Program-made: the position numbers and the translations under genes
The notes under the pieces: model-generated
What the model was told of the DNA's origin: nothing
Database searches by the model: none
Seen by the model: only the letters and a program-made list of their open reading frames with translations
Assembly: GCA_946885335.1 (NCBI GenBank)
Contig: CAMPGG010000001.1
Location: 1-37,955, forward strand
Direction of reading: 5' to 3'
Length of the DNA: 37,955 nt
Origin: an uncultured Chitinophagaceae bacterium
Lineage (GTDB): Bacteria; Bacteroidota; Bacteroidia; Chitinophagales; Chitinophagaceae
In this document: in pieces, positions 24,079 to 32,578 of the stretch
Layout: each line of letters opens with the position of its first letter
Numbering within the stretch: the first letter of the stretch is position 1

Positions 24079-24753
24079 ATGATAAAACCGATGACCCGGA
24101 ATGCAATTTTTCGCTCCTCTCCTATTGCAGATAATTTTATTGCATCTATCCAACAGGGTTATGCGAATGATTTTGATTTGACTGTATCAAAAGAGGCTGC
24201 AACCGTCTCAAAATATTACGATCATTTAACGCATTACCATGCTATTGATGATCCGGTAAACAATTTTGGCGTTCTGGTATATCGCACATCTTCTTTGAAA
24301 ACTTATATTGAAGAAGTACCAGGAGTATTGAACCAATTTCTGCAAACGCTTAATATAAAACAGCTCTTTGTCCTGGATATGTTACATACACCATTCGATA
24401 ATTATCCATTTCAGAATTTTAAGAAACGAAATGATTTTAGAAGAATTATGGGAAGAAATTTAAAGAATGGAGGTTATTTGATAGATACTGGAATTTTGAA
24501 AAAAATCCTGACCTTATTTTTTTTCTCCGGTTTTTATGGAAGACCAGTCATCTTTTTTATACCGGCAGATGGAGATGTTTCAATGACTATTCACCTTTGT
24601 GATGATGGAAATTTTCATCTTAATTTCCAGGAAAAACATGCTAATCAAATAACAGAAGCTGCTATAACTGCAGGATTTATTATGGGAGATTTAGATTTGT
24701 GCTGGGATAACAGTATTTATCGTTATGCAGCAAAACAAAGTGTAGAAGTTTAA
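24079..24753 (+). CDS. Hypothetical protein, 224 aa
   Basis: I do not recognise this family. The protein has no signal peptide. One hydrophobic stretch at about residues 142-162 (ILKKILTLFFFSGFYGRPVI) could be a membrane-associated helix or a buried core strand. The rest alternates polar and aromatic residues (NNFGVLVYRTSSLKTYIEEV, DNYPFQNFKKRNDFRRIMGR). It follows the LRR gene by 29 bases on the same strand and may be cotranscribed with it. Composition matches the region. Confidence 0.6.
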   Translation: MIKPMTRNAIFRSSPIADNFIASIQQGYANDFDLTVSKEAATVSKYYDHLTHYHAIDDPVNNFGVLVYRTSSLKTYIEEVPGVLNQFLQTLNIKQLFVLDMLHTPFDNYPFQNFKKRNDFRRIMGRNLKNGGYLIDTGILKKILTLFFFSGFYGRPVIFFIPADGDVSMTIHLCDDGNFHLNFQEKHANQITEAAITAGFIMGDLDLCWDNSIYRYAAKQSVEV

Positions 24754-24790
24754 TCTACTTAGTTATTTCAATCCGAATAAATATGCTGAA

Positions 24791-25828
24791 TTATTCAATG
24801 GTTGAAATTCCATAAAGTAATCCATCATTCCTGGAAATAAGCCATAAGCGGTCATCATCCACCACCGGGTTATGCGGAGCCCATTTTTGCAGGTCAATCA
24901 TCTTCACCAGTTTCTTTTTAATATAATTAAATACAAGCAGGTGTTCATTATACATCAGCCAAACCAACTCTTTATCAGCCTTAAGAATCTGGCCAGCATC
25001 AAAATCATGCAAACTATCTGAAAGGTTTTGCAATGAAATTTGCGACCTCAATTTTAATTTATTTCCAATGACAAATAATTTACCATCATTCAGTGCAAGT
25101 GTATGGTTAGGTGCATGAAAAAAGACTGGCTGACTATATTCATCACCTTCAATTTTCTTAGCCAATTTTCCTTTTATTTCTTTTTGATCATGCGTCAATG
25201 CCTGGAATCTTTTAATGCAGGGAAGTTGTTCAGGAAAAGCCCCTTCTTCCATTTCACACCCGCTGGCTATTGAACCGTTGTAGGTTACATCAAGCCATTG
25301 GTCTCCTTCTCCATTAGCGATGATTTTTTCATTCAAATAATAAGGTTCTACACTACAACCATGTGCCAGGAACCGATGCCAGAGAACAGAGTCTTCTTTC
25401 ATCTCATATGCGAATAAAACGCCACCATCATAAATACCGGTAGCATAAACGATATTGTTTTTTATTATTGGTTTTGTATCCACTCTTTCAAAACTGAGTG
25501 CCTTATCTAATTTACCCGTCTTTTTACTCAATTGTAATGTTCCTTCATTGCTGTTTGCCCATATATAATCAGCTACAAAAAATGGCGGTATATCTGATTT
25601 TCGCTGAAGATCAAAAGACCAATCTAACCTGCCATTCTTTTTATCATAAGCATACAGTTTATAATCCGGCGCATTAAATAAAACAATGTCGTCCTCTATG
25701 CTTACAGACGCATAAAAATCTTTCATCTGCTCTGAAGAAAATGCCTGATGTGATTTAAAGAAAACTGTTTGTGCACATAAATTACCAGAACAGGCAATGG
25801 AGATAATAAAGAAAAAAATGTTTTTCAT
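24791..25828 (-). CDS. PQQ-like beta-propeller repeat protein, exported
   Basis: The ATG at 25826-25828 begins a signal peptide (MKNIFFFIISIACSGNLCAQ), so I prefer this 345-aa form over the start at 25915, which would put 29 unlikely residues before it. The mature protein has several propeller blades with the PQQ-like pattern: LYAYDKKNGRLDWSFDL, LFAYEMKEDSVLWHRFL and LLVFNYIKKKLVKMIDL. No PQQ-binding residues or dehydrogenase motifs are seen, so it is probably a scaffold or binding protein in the periplasm. It stands alone between the LRR/unknown pair and the cold-shock gene. Confidence 0.7.
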   Translation of the reverse strand: MKNIFFFIISIACSGNLCAQTVFFKSHQAFSSEQMKDFYASVSIEDDIVLFNAPDYKLYAYDKKNGRLDWSFDLQRKSDIPPFFVADYIWANSNEGTLQLSKKTGKLDKALSFERVDTKPIIKNNIVYATGIYDGGVLFAYEMKEDSVLWHRFLAHGCSVEPYYLNEKIIANGEGDQWLDVTYNGSIASGCEMEEGAFPEQLPCIKRFQALTHDQKEIKGKLAKKIEGDEYSQPVFFHAPNHTLALNDGKLFVIGNKLKLRSQISLQNLSDSLHDFDAGQILKADKELVWLMYNEHLLVFNYIKKKLVKMIDLQKWAPHNPVVDDDRLWLISRNDGLLYGISTIE

Positions 25829-25959
25829 GGTTACGGTGATGGACAGGTGTAAAAAGTTGTAAAAAGTAAATATAATATGGAAAACCAGGTTAAACAATAG
25901 CCTGCGTAATTTCAATTTTCCGGGTACTTGAGCGGGGAAACTGAATCCACCTATCTGGA

Positions 25960-25995
25960 AAATTAAAAAGCCTTACAAGGCTGGCTTGTAAGGCT
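25960..25995 (-). terminator. Rho-independent terminator of the cold-shock gene
   Basis: AGCCTTACAAG (25969-25979) pairs perfectly with CTTGTAAGGCT (25985-25995) around GCTGG, an 11-bp stem. On the minus strand it is followed by TTTTTAATTTT. It lies about 50 bases past the stop of the cold-shock-domain gene. Confidence 0.9.
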
Positions 25996-26048
25996 GAAAT
26001 TATTTAATAACAGGAATTACCTGGAAATGTAAAAAGATGAATGTAGAA

Positions 26049-26492
26049 TTACTTCACTAATTTAACATTGACAGCATTGGCACCTTTTGGTCCCATTTCA
26101 ACTTCAAATGTTACTTTGTTATTTTCTTTGATCTGTTCCGTTAAAGAGTTGATGTGCACGAAAACACTTTCCTGGCTCGCCATATCTTTAATAAAACCGT
26201 ATCCTTTAGAATCATTAAAGAAAGTAACAATTCCTTTGCGTATCAGGTCTTCTGGATTAACCGGTTCGTGTTTGGGCACGCCAATATTGATATCTTCCGC
26301 ATTCACCACAATCTTTTTCTTGGGATCAGGAGGTGTTGCTGATAAATTACCATTCTCATCCAGGTATGCATACATACTTTCTGCATTGCCGTTCTGACTA
26401 TTTTCTTTACGTTCCAGCTTTTTTTCAGCTTTCTCTTTTTTCTTTTGATCTTTTTTCTTTTTACGTTCTTTTTTTTCCCAGGTTTCTGCCAT
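26049..26492 (-). CDS. Cold-shock-domain protein with lysine-rich N terminus
   Basis: A 147-aa protein. Residues about 86-147 form a cold-shock domain: KGIVTFFNDSKGYGFI holds RNP1 (KGYGFI) and ESVFVHINSL holds RNP2 (VFVHI); NAVNVKLVK ends the fold. It binds single-stranded RNA or DNA. The first 35 residues are almost only Lys, Glu and Arg (KKERKKKKDQKKKEKAEKK) and probably form a charged helix that strengthens nucleic-acid binding. Classic Csp proteins are about 65-70 aa, so this is the long Bacteroidota form. It has its own terminator and a 457-base upstream region. Confidence 0.9.
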   Translation of the reverse strand: MAETWEKKERKKKKDQKKKEKAEKKLERKENSQNGNAESMYAYLDENGNLSATPPDPKKKIVVNAEDINIGVPKHEPVNPEDLIRKGIVTFFNDSKGYGFIKDMASQESVFVHINSLTEQIKENNKVTFEVEMGPKGANAVNVKLVK

Positions 26493-26949
26493 AAATGATT
26501 AATATTTTTGTTTTAAATATTGTGTAGAAAATTTATTTAAACGGTTGAATGATGCCAATATTCACCGTATCCCAGTAAAGATAACACATTATTCCGCCAA
26601 TGCCTGAGCAAGAGAAGGTTTATAACATAATACTATGATCTGTAAAGCACATTTCAATAAAAGAATTGGAAATTAAGCAGTTGAATTGTTCTTAATCTCT
26701 ACAATTCAATTATTTCTGAATATATTCTTTAATTAACATTAATAACTACTGTCATTGCAAGCAGTGATAGAGATCATTCTCCCCGGAATAATATGAATCG
26801 AACTTCATAGCCCAATAAAAAGGAAAATACATGGAATAATCATTCAATTCCATTTTTGGTTTTTCCGCAATGACTTCCCTGGTTATTACAACATTCACCC
26901 CTATTTGAACACCGGAAATTATTTTTCATAACAATTAAATATTATTAGC
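26493..26949. other. Divergent intergenic region between csp and alcohol dehydrogenase genes
   Basis: The 457 bases hold no convincing ORF or RNA gene. Two inverted repeats are visible. AATATTT (26501-26507) pairs with AAATATT (26515-26521), AT-only and next to the csp start, where it could form a temperature-sensitive leader. TTGAATTGT (26681-26689) pairs exactly with ACAATTCAA (26701-26709). I found no perfect TAnnTTTG box for either gene. Confidence 0.55.
26681..26709. promoter_or_regulatory. 9-bp perfect inverted repeat, operator or hairpin
   Basis: TTGAATTGT and ACAATTCAA are separated by 11 bases in the middle of the csp/adh divergent region. The arms are AT-rich, so binding by a dimeric regulator is more plausible than a stable RNA hairpin. 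No regulator gene lies next to it. Confidence 0.35.
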
Positions 26950-28059
26950 ATGAAAGCAACAATGAAAGCCCTGGTCTATGGCGGACAGGGTAAAATTGAA
27001 TTAAAAGAAGTTCCTTACCCAAAAATTAATAAACCAACAGATGCAATTATCAAAATAACCAAGACAACCATTTGTGGAACCGATCTGGGTATTATTAAGG
27101 GTAAGGTACCAACCGTACAACCAGGAACTACACTGGGACATGAAGGAGTTGGTATTGTTGAAGAAGCAGGTGCATCCGTAAGAAATTTTAAAAAAGGTGA
27201 TCATGTAATCATTAGCTGCATCACTTCGGATGGCAGTTGTGAATATTGCAAAAAAGGAATGTATGCACATTGCGAAGATGGTGGATGGATATTAGGACAT
27301 CTTATCAATGGCACACAGGCTGAATATGTTTGTATTCCGCATGCCGATAATAGTTTGCATGCCATACCTCCCGGCGTTGATGAAGAAGCACTCGTTATGT
27401 TGAGCGATATTTTACCAACCGGTTATGAAATTGGTGTATTGAATGGAAATGTAAAACCTGGTGATACTGTTGCAATTGTTGGTTCTGGTCCAATTGGCAT
27501 GTCAGCATTACTGACAGCACAATTCTTTTCTCCTGCAAAAATTTATATGGTTGATTTGGATGATAACAGGCTGGCAACTGCAAAAAAACTGGGTGCCACT
27601 GATCTAATCAATTCAGGTTCCGAAGATGTGATTCAAAAAATCATGTCAGAAACAAAAGATGGTGTGGATGTAGCCATTGAAGCTGTCGGACTTCCTGCCA
27701 CTTTCGATATTTGCCAGAACATCGTTCGTCCGGGAGGTCATGTAGCCGTAGTTGGTGTACATGGGCACAGTGTGGATTTTCAACTTCAAAAACTCTGGAT
27801 CCAAAACATAACACTCACAACCGGTTTGGTTAGTACCAATACAACACCGATGTTGTTAAAGAATGTTAGATCCGGAAAACTGGAACCTAAAAAGTTAATC
27901 ACGCATCATTTTAAACTGGATGATATTATGCAAGCTTATGATGTATTTGGTGATGCAGGAAAAGAAAAAGCGATGAAAGTGATCATTGAACCAGAAAGTG
28001 TAAGCAAACTGCAAACAGCCACCAGTGAAAAAAAAGAAGAATTGGAGATGAATTACTGA
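26950..28059 (+). CDS. Zinc-dependent alcohol dehydrogenase, medium-chain (MDR) family
   Basis: A 369-aa oxidoreductase. ICGTD (Cys42) and GHEGVG (His67, Glu68) bind the catalytic zinc; the cysteines in SCITSDGSCEYCKKGMYAHC bind the structural zinc. The Rossmann motif GSGPIGM is followed by MVDLDDNRL, where the Asp after the second strand indicates NAD+ rather than NADP+. It probably interconverts a secondary alcohol and ketone (or a primary alcohol and aldehyde); substrate not evident. The C terminus has a polar tail of about 20 residues (TATSEKKEELEMNY) not needed for the fold. A bidirectional terminator lies just behind it. Confidence 0.9.
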   Translation: MKATMKALVYGGQGKIELKEVPYPKINKPTDAIIKITKTTICGTDLGIIKGKVPTVQPGTTLGHEGVGIVEEAGASVRNFKKGDHVIISCITSDGSCEYCKKGMYAHCEDGGWILGHLINGTQAEYVCIPHADNSLHAIPPGVDEEALVMLSDILPTGYEIGVLNGNVKPGDTVAIVGSGPIGMSALLTAQFFSPAKIYMVDLDDNRLATAKKLGATDLINSGSEDVIQKIMSETKDGVDVAIEAVGLPATFDICQNIVRPGGHVAVVGVHGHSVDFQLQKLWIQNITLTTGLVSTNTTPMLLKNVRSGKLEPKKLITHHFKLDDIMQAYDVFGDAGKEKAMKVIIEPESVSKLQTATSEKKEELEMNY

Positions 28060-28094
28060 AAAATTCGATAATGTAATCGAAGTAAAAATTAAAC

Positions 28095-28127
28095 AAAAAA
28101 AGGCAATCCAAATGATTGCCTTTTTTG
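28095..28127. terminator. Bidirectional rho-independent terminator
   Basis: GGCAATC (28102-28108) pairs with GATTGCC (28114-28120) around CAAAT, flanked by a run of seven As on the left and six Ts on the right. It ends the plus-strand alcohol dehydrogenase gene and, in the other direction, the minus-strand tRNA-Leu. Confidence 0.85.
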
Positions 28128-28211
28128 TGCCCAGGACTGGATTCGAACCAGCACATCCTTTCGAACGCTGCCACCTGAAGACAGTGCGTCTACCAATTTC
28201 GCCACCTGGGC
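28128..28211 (-). tRNA. tRNA-Leu (anticodon CAG)
   Basis: On the minus strand the 84-base RNA begins GCCCAGG and ends CCTGGGCA, closing the acceptor stem with A73. The anticodon stem CTGTC/GGCAG encloses the loop TTCAGGT, giving anticodon CAG. A long variable arm (around GCGTTCGAAAGGATGTGC) marks it as a class II tRNA, and the T loop TTCGAAT is present. CCA is not encoded. A -7 promoter box lies about 35 bases upstream. Confidence 0.95.
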
Positions 28212-28245
28212 GTCGTTTGATATTAAAAATCAAATGACCGGGCGG

Positions 28246-28253
28246 CAAATATA
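28246..28253 (-). promoter_or_regulatory. -7 promoter box for tRNA-Leu (TATATTTG)
   Basis: TATATTTG on the minus strand fits TAnnTTTG exactly and would start RNA synthesis about 25-30 bases before the 5' end of tRNA-Leu. A clear -33 box is not seen. Confidence 0.5.
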
Positions 28254-28325
28254 GCAACTCCCAAGATATTACACTTCAGCCCGAAGATTTTTTTTAACTT
28301 GGTTTTTTTATTTGAAAACCAACCC

Positions 28326-30374
28326 ATGCTTAAACCAATTCTAACTACCCTTTTTAGTTTATTTATCATTTCCGTTTTTGCTCAAACCCAAACAGACACA
28401 CTCCTCCTGGGTGAAGTGATCATCAAAGCTTATGAACAGGATGCCAGTATAAGAGAAACACCTGCAGCCGTTCATCGATTCAATTCATCCCAATTAAAAA
28501 AGATCAGCCAGGTATCTATCCTGCCTGCACTGAATGCAGTACCAGGAATCCGGATGGAAGAAAGATCTCCCGGCAGTTATCGGCTAAATATGAGAGGCAG
28601 TTCGTTACGCAGTCCATTTGGCGTTCGGAATGTAAAATTGTATTACAACCAGGTGCCTTATACTGAGCCCGGTGGTATCAGTTATATGAATCAATTATCT
28701 CCGCAACAATTTAAAAACATTGATATCATCAAAGGGCCCGGAAGCAGTTTATATGGTGCTGGAACAGGCGGCGTTATGCTGATCAGCAGTATTCCCCGAT
28801 TCATGGAAAATTCAATCGAAGCAGGTTTTACACAGGGAAGTTATGGGTATCGTTCGGTTTATGCGGATGCACAGGTTGGAAAGGACAGTTTGCAACACCA
28901 TGTTTTTTTCCAGCATCAGAAGGCTGATGGATACCGGAATCATTCGGCTATGGAAAGAAACACCGCTACCTATGATTTACGGATAGTTAAAAACAACAAT
29001 ACCCTTTCAGCTTTTTTAATGGCAGGCAAACTTTATTATCAAACACCCGGGGCACTAACATTATCGGAATTTAATAACGATCCCAGCCAGTCACGTCCGG
29101 GTACTGCATTTGTTCCAAGCCCGGTTGAAAATAAAGCAGCCATACATCAGCAAACCATACTAACGGGCATACATAATGTTTATAAAATCAATACAAACTG
29201 GCAGCATGAAATTTCCATTTATGGATCGATTGTAAACCTTGTAAATCCAACCATCAGGAATTATGAACAGTCCAGTATCCCACATGCAGGTGGACGGATG
29301 TTGTTTCGATATCAAAAAGATTTTACCCAATCAAAGCTGACCTGGCACACGGGTGTTGAATACCAAAAGAGTTTCAGCAATGTAAAAGTATTTTTAAATG
29401 ATTCAGGAAAGAAGGGTTCGTTGCAATCAAGTGATGAAATTCATAACCAGCAACATTTTCTATTCACCCAATTAAACTGGCAAGCCCGGGATTGGATAGT
29501 TTCGGGTAGTATCAGTTTAAACAATACAAATACAACCATTGAAAACAACCTTGGCAATCCGCCATTTTCTTCATCTTACCAATATAAAAATGTGGTTGCA
29601 CCCCGATTAGCAATTTTAAAAAAATTCGGCGATCAATTTTCTTTGTTTGCCAGTGTTGCCAGGGGATTTTCACCTCCTGCAACAGCGGAAGTTTTCCCAA
29701 GTGGCGGTGTTATAAATGCTGATCTAAATCCTGAAACCGGAATAAATTATGAATCAGGTTTCAGGGCATCAACAAAAAATAATCGTTTTTATGGAGAAGC
29801 TAATTTCTTTTATTTCCAAATGAAAAACACCATCGTTCAACGCAGGGATGCAGCGGGTGGTGATTATTTTATCAATGCCGGAAGTACAAGACAAAAAGGT
29901 ATTGAGTTGATGGGTGTGTACCGGGTTATACATTCACCATCTGCATTTTTTAATTCATTTGATTTAACAGGTGCATACACTGGATATTTTTTCAGATACA
30001 AGGAATTTACCCAGGTTGATAATGATTTTAGTGGAAATGATTTGCCAGGCGTTGCACCACATACATTTGTTTTGCAGGCAGATATTCAAATGAATAATGG
30101 ATTCTATTTCAACCTGAATAGTTTTTACAGTGACCGCATTTATCTTAATGATGCCAATAGTTCAAGGGCTGATGATTATTTTTTACTGAATGCTAAAGCA
30201 GGTTATAAAAAACAGGTTTCAGAAAAATGGATGATCGATCTGTTCCTGGCTGCAGATAATCTGTTAGATAAAAAGTATAGCCTGGGGAATGATATTAATG
30301 GCTTTGGTGGTCGATATTATAATGCAGCCGCTAACAGAAATTATCATGCAGGATTAATCATACGCAGAGGTTAA
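28326..30374 (+). CDS. TonB-dependent outer-membrane receptor
   Basis: The ATG at 28326-28328 begins a signal peptide (MLKPILTTLFSLFIISVFAQ), so I prefer it to the TTG at 28299; the product is 682 aa. The plug domain follows (LLLGEVIIKAY ... NIDIIKGPGSSLYGAGTGGV), then a beta-barrel of about 22 strands up to the C-terminal NYHAGLIIRRG. There is no N-terminal carboxypeptidase-like (CNA/DUF4480) domain and no SusD partner, so it is of the siderophore/vitamin type rather than the SusC glycan type. The substrate is probably an iron chelate or cobalamin-like compound, but no uptake genes lie beside it. Confidence 0.9.
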   Translation: MLKPILTTLFSLFIISVFAQTQTDTLLLGEVIIKAYEQDASIRETPAAVHRFNSSQLKKISQVSILPALNAVPGIRMEERSPGSYRLNMRGSSLRSPFGVRNVKLYYNQVPYTEPGGISYMNQLSPQQFKNIDIIKGPGSSLYGAGTGGVMLISSIPRFMENSIEAGFTQGSYGYRSVYADAQVGKDSLQHHVFFQHQKADGYRNHSAMERNTATYDLRIVKNNNTLSAFLMAGKLYYQTPGALTLSEFNNDPSQSRPGTAFVPSPVENKAAIHQQTILTGIHNVYKINTNWQHEISIYGSIVNLVNPTIRNYEQSSIPHAGGRMLFRYQKDFTQSKLTWHTGVEYQKSFSNVKVFLNDSGKKGSLQSSDEIHNQQHFLFTQLNWQARDWIVSGSISLNNTNTTIENNLGNPPFSSSYQYKNVVAPRLAILKKFGDQFSLFASVARGFSPPATAEVFPSGGVINADLNPETGINYESGFRASTKNNRFYGEANFFYFQMKNTIVQRRDAAGGDYFINAGSTRQKGIELMGVYRVIHSPSAFFNSFDLTGAYTGYFFRYKEFTQVDNDFSGNDLPGVAPHTFVLQADIQMNNGFYFNLNSFYSDRIYLNDANSSRADDYFLLNAKAGYKKQVSEKWMIDLFLAADNLLDKKYSLGNDINGFGGRYYNAAANRNYHAGLIIRRG

Positions 30375-30381
30375 ATAAAAA

Positions 30382-30406
30382 AGCTCCTGGCAATTTACCA
30401 GGAGCT
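30382..30406. terminator. Bidirectional terminator between convergent genes
   Basis: AGCTCCTGG (30382-30390) pairs perfectly with CCAGGAGCT (30398-30406) around CAATTTA. A run of As precedes it and Ts follow after ATC, so it can end both the TonB receptor gene and the convergent OmpA-like gene. Confidence 0.85.
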
Positions 30407-30431
30407 AATCATTTTTAAAAAGGCAATTATT

Positions 30432-31763
30432 TTAATACCCGATTGTTAATTCAACCCGGCGGTTTTTTGTACGACCGGCGGCAGTTTTATTATCAGCAAT
30501 GGGTTGTCCTTCACCAAAACCATTGGCAGTAATACGACTTTCGTTAATTCCCTTTTTAATAAAATATTGTTTTACGGTATTAGCCCTGTTTTCACTCAGT
30601 GTTTGATTTCTTGCTTCATCTCCTACATTATCAGTATGACCCGCAATCGTGATCTTAAGATCTGGTGATTCATTAAGCAATTTTGCCACTTCATCCAAAC
30701 CTTTATTAGAAGAACTTTGAAGGGTATATTTCCCGGTTACGAATAATATATTTTGCGCCGCGTAATTTACTTTGTCAATTACAGCTTCCTCAATGGCGGG
30801 GCAACCTTTATTTGCAGCAATACCAGCAACCTGCGGACATTTATCTTCTTCATCATTCACACCATCACCATCAAAATCCGGAACAGGACAACCTTCATAA
30901 CGGGCAACACCTGCAACTGATGGACACTTGTCTTCTTCATCATTTACACCATCTCCATCTGCATCTGGTATAGGGCAACCGTTATATTTAGCTATACCAG
31001 GTTCCGTAGGGCATTTGTCTTCATCATCATTAATGCCATCTTTGTCGGTATCCGGAACAGGGCAACCTTCATATTTTTCAACTCCAGGAACATCCGGGCA
31101 TTTATCATTTTCGTCAATTATGCCATCACCATCAGTATCCTTTGCCTGTGGAATTTCAACGGCTTTTACAGGCTCTTCCTTTTTCTTTCCTATAATACCT
31201 GCAATTCCAATGTTATGGAAAAAATGATATGATCCACTCGTTGTATTTGTTGGAATGCGATATTGACTGTTTACAAAAATAGCGGCCTCATCAAACAAAT
31301 TTAATTTAAGGCCTAAACCAACCGGCACAAAAGCACCATAATACACTTTGTATTTATAAGCTCCCACACCTGCGCTGAAATATGGTTGAAGAAGAAATCT
31401 TTCTGTAGTTAATTTAAATTGAAAAGATGCGTCAGCCTCTAATAGCAATTCGCTGGAACCTGAATTGGAAGTATGTGTAGGATAATTTACAAATGATCCG
31501 CCAAGTGTTGCGGCAAAATCAATATGATTTTTTAATCCTTTGAAATAAGAAATGGCAATACCCGGATCCATTTCATTTAGTTTGGCAAATTCTTTATTGC
31601 TGATGACTTTTGAAAGCGAAGAAGTCCTTATACGTTGCGCAGTATTAAAATCATTGAAAAAAAAGCTGATACCGATCGCTGAAGGCCTGACATAATCAGT
31701 TGATTGTGCAAAAGAAAAAGAAAACATGCATAGTGTTACCAACGATAATACAATTTTCTTCAT
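30432..31763 (-). CDS. OmpA family protein with thrombospondin type 3 repeats
   Basis: The ATG at 31761-31763 begins a signal peptide (MKKIVLSLVTLCMFSFSFAQ), so the product is 443 aa rather than 454. Residues 20-195 form a membrane beta-barrel-like domain (aromatic, alternating strands). Four calcium-binding TSP3 repeats follow. The last 110 residues are the peptidoglycan-binding OmpA domain: ITIAGHTDNVGDEARNQTLS, then SENRANTVKQYF and GRTKNRRVELTI. It should tie the outer membrane to peptidoglycan. A -7 promoter box lies just upstream, and a bidirectional terminator follows. Confidence 0.93.
   Translation of the reverse strand: MKKIVLSLVTLCMFSFSFAQSTDYVRPSAIGISFFFNDFNTAQRIRTSSLSKVISNKEFAKLNEMDPGIAISYFKGLKNHIDFAATLGGSFVNYPTHTSNSGSSELLLEADASFQFKLTTERFLLQPYFSAGVGAYKYKVYYGAFVPVGLGLKLNLFDEAAIFVNSQYRIPTNTTSGSYHFFHNIGIAGIIGKKKEEPVKAVEIPQAKDTDGDGIIDENDKCPDVPGVEKYEGCPVPDTDKDGINDDEDKCPTEPGIAKYNGCPIPDADGDGVNDEEDKCPSVAGVARYEGCPVPDFDGDGVNDEEDKCPQVAGIAANKGCPAIEEAVIDKVNYAAQNILFVTGKYTLQSSSNKGLDEVAKLLNESPDLKITIAGHTDNVGDEARNQTLSENRANTVKQYFIKKGINESRITANGFGEGQPIADNKTAAGRTKNRRVELTIGY
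30792..31139 (-). repeat. Four tandem 87-bp units encoding TSP3 repeats
   Basis: Four in-frame units of 29 codons inside the OmpA-like gene encode D-x-D-x-D-G-(I/V)-x-D-(E/D)-x-D-K-C-P ... GCP. The Asp residues bind calcium and each unit has two Cys. The units are clearly related in DNA as well, so they probably arose by tandem duplication and may change in number between strains. Confidence 0.85.
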
Positions 31764-31795
31764 AAAGAGTGTTTTGGGTTTGATTTTTAGCGGCA

Positions 31796-31803
31796 CAAAA
31801 ATA
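31796..31803 (-). promoter_or_regulatory. -7 promoter box of the OmpA-like gene (TATTTTTG)
   Basis: TATTTTTG on the minus strand matches TAnnTTTG and lies 32 bases before the chosen ATG at 31763. The -33 region is a poor match. Confidence 0.5.
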
Positions 31804-31862
31804 TAGTCTACAATTAATATGCAGAAATATATTATACAAGTGGGAAACTAATCTTTCCTGCG

Positions 31863-32258
31863 CTATTTTTTAGGTTTCTTTTTCCCCAAAACTTCCACCT
31901 TAACCTTGGTTAAACCGGCATTGATATAATTAAGTTCGCGGGCTGCGGTTAGTGAGAGGTCTACCACCCTTTTATTTTTTGGATGAAGCCGGTCATTCAC
32001 TTTAAGAAGTACAGATTTTTTATTTGAAAGGTTGGTAACCCTGATCCATGTTCCCAGGGGTACCAGGTTGCATGCTGCTGTAAATTTGGAGTGACTGTAT
32101 ATTTCTCCGTTAGCCGTTTTACGGCCCTGGAATTTATTAGCATAAAAACTTGCAGTGCCATATAATAATGTTGGTGGGATTTTTTTTGCCTGGCTATAAG
32201 CGGAAAAACTTCCAGCGCTTAGAGCAAATAAGAGAATCAGTAAAAAAAATCTTTTCAT
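31863..32258 (-). CDS. RlpA-like double-psi beta-barrel protein
   Basis: A 131-aa exported protein with a signal peptide (MKRFFLLILLFALSAGSFSA). The mature part is one RlpA-type double-psi beta-barrel: YGTASFYANKFQGRKTANGE, FTAACNLVPLGTWIRVTNL and VNDRLHPKNKRVVDLSLTAA. In RlpA the Asp of VND is catalytic for cutting peptidoglycan strands lacking stem peptides; it is present here. The SPOR domain of full-length RlpA is absent, so it is the short secreted form. It may act on cell-wall turnover. The lysine-rich end (GKKKPKK) may help bind the wall. Confidence 0.85.
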   Translation of the reverse strand: MKRFFLLILLFALSAGSFSAYSQAKKIPPTLLYGTASFYANKFQGRKTANGEIYSHSKFTAACNLVPLGTWIRVTNLSNKKSVLLKVNDRLHPKNKRVVDLSLTAARELNYINAGLTKVKVEVLGKKKPKK

Positions 32259-32578
32259 GCATGCAATTTTAAATTAATAAATTAGACCGTTAATCAGCTC
32301 CTTACTTTGCACTTATTCTGAATCTGCCGGAGCAATGGTCCCTGAGGAAAAACTTAAAACTGGCTGAGTGCCTGGTAACAAACTTTAAACCTCTATATTG
32401 AAAGACAAATCAGATGTCTTTTGTGTTACTTTCGATACCAGCAAATTTAAACTATCAAATGCTAAGAAGCAACGGATAAATACTAAGTATACCTTAAATA
32501 TGCAGTATTATACAATCAAGAACTTTATAAATTATTACAATCGTTGATTTGTATCAATGATAAACCAATATAAACAGT
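32259..32578. other. Intergenic region between RlpA-like and DdpX-like genes
   Basis: The 320 bases contain no ORF that I can support. AAAGACA (32401-32407) pairs with TGTCTTT (32415-32421) followed by a T, a weak terminator-like hairpin on the plus strand. The segment 32320-32390 is somewhat richer in GC and could hold a small RNA, but I see no clear promoter or fold. No perfect TAnnTTTG box for the downstream gene is visible. Confidence 0.5.

Noticed and set aside
27895..28257. Minus-strand open frame covering the tRNA
   Set aside because: It reads through tRNA-Leu and the bidirectional terminator, so it cannot be a real gene.
30792..31139. Regular 87-base repeats that could suggest a CRISPR array
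   Set aside because: They are in-frame, degenerate and encode calcium-binding TSP3 units; there are no unique spacers between identical repeats.
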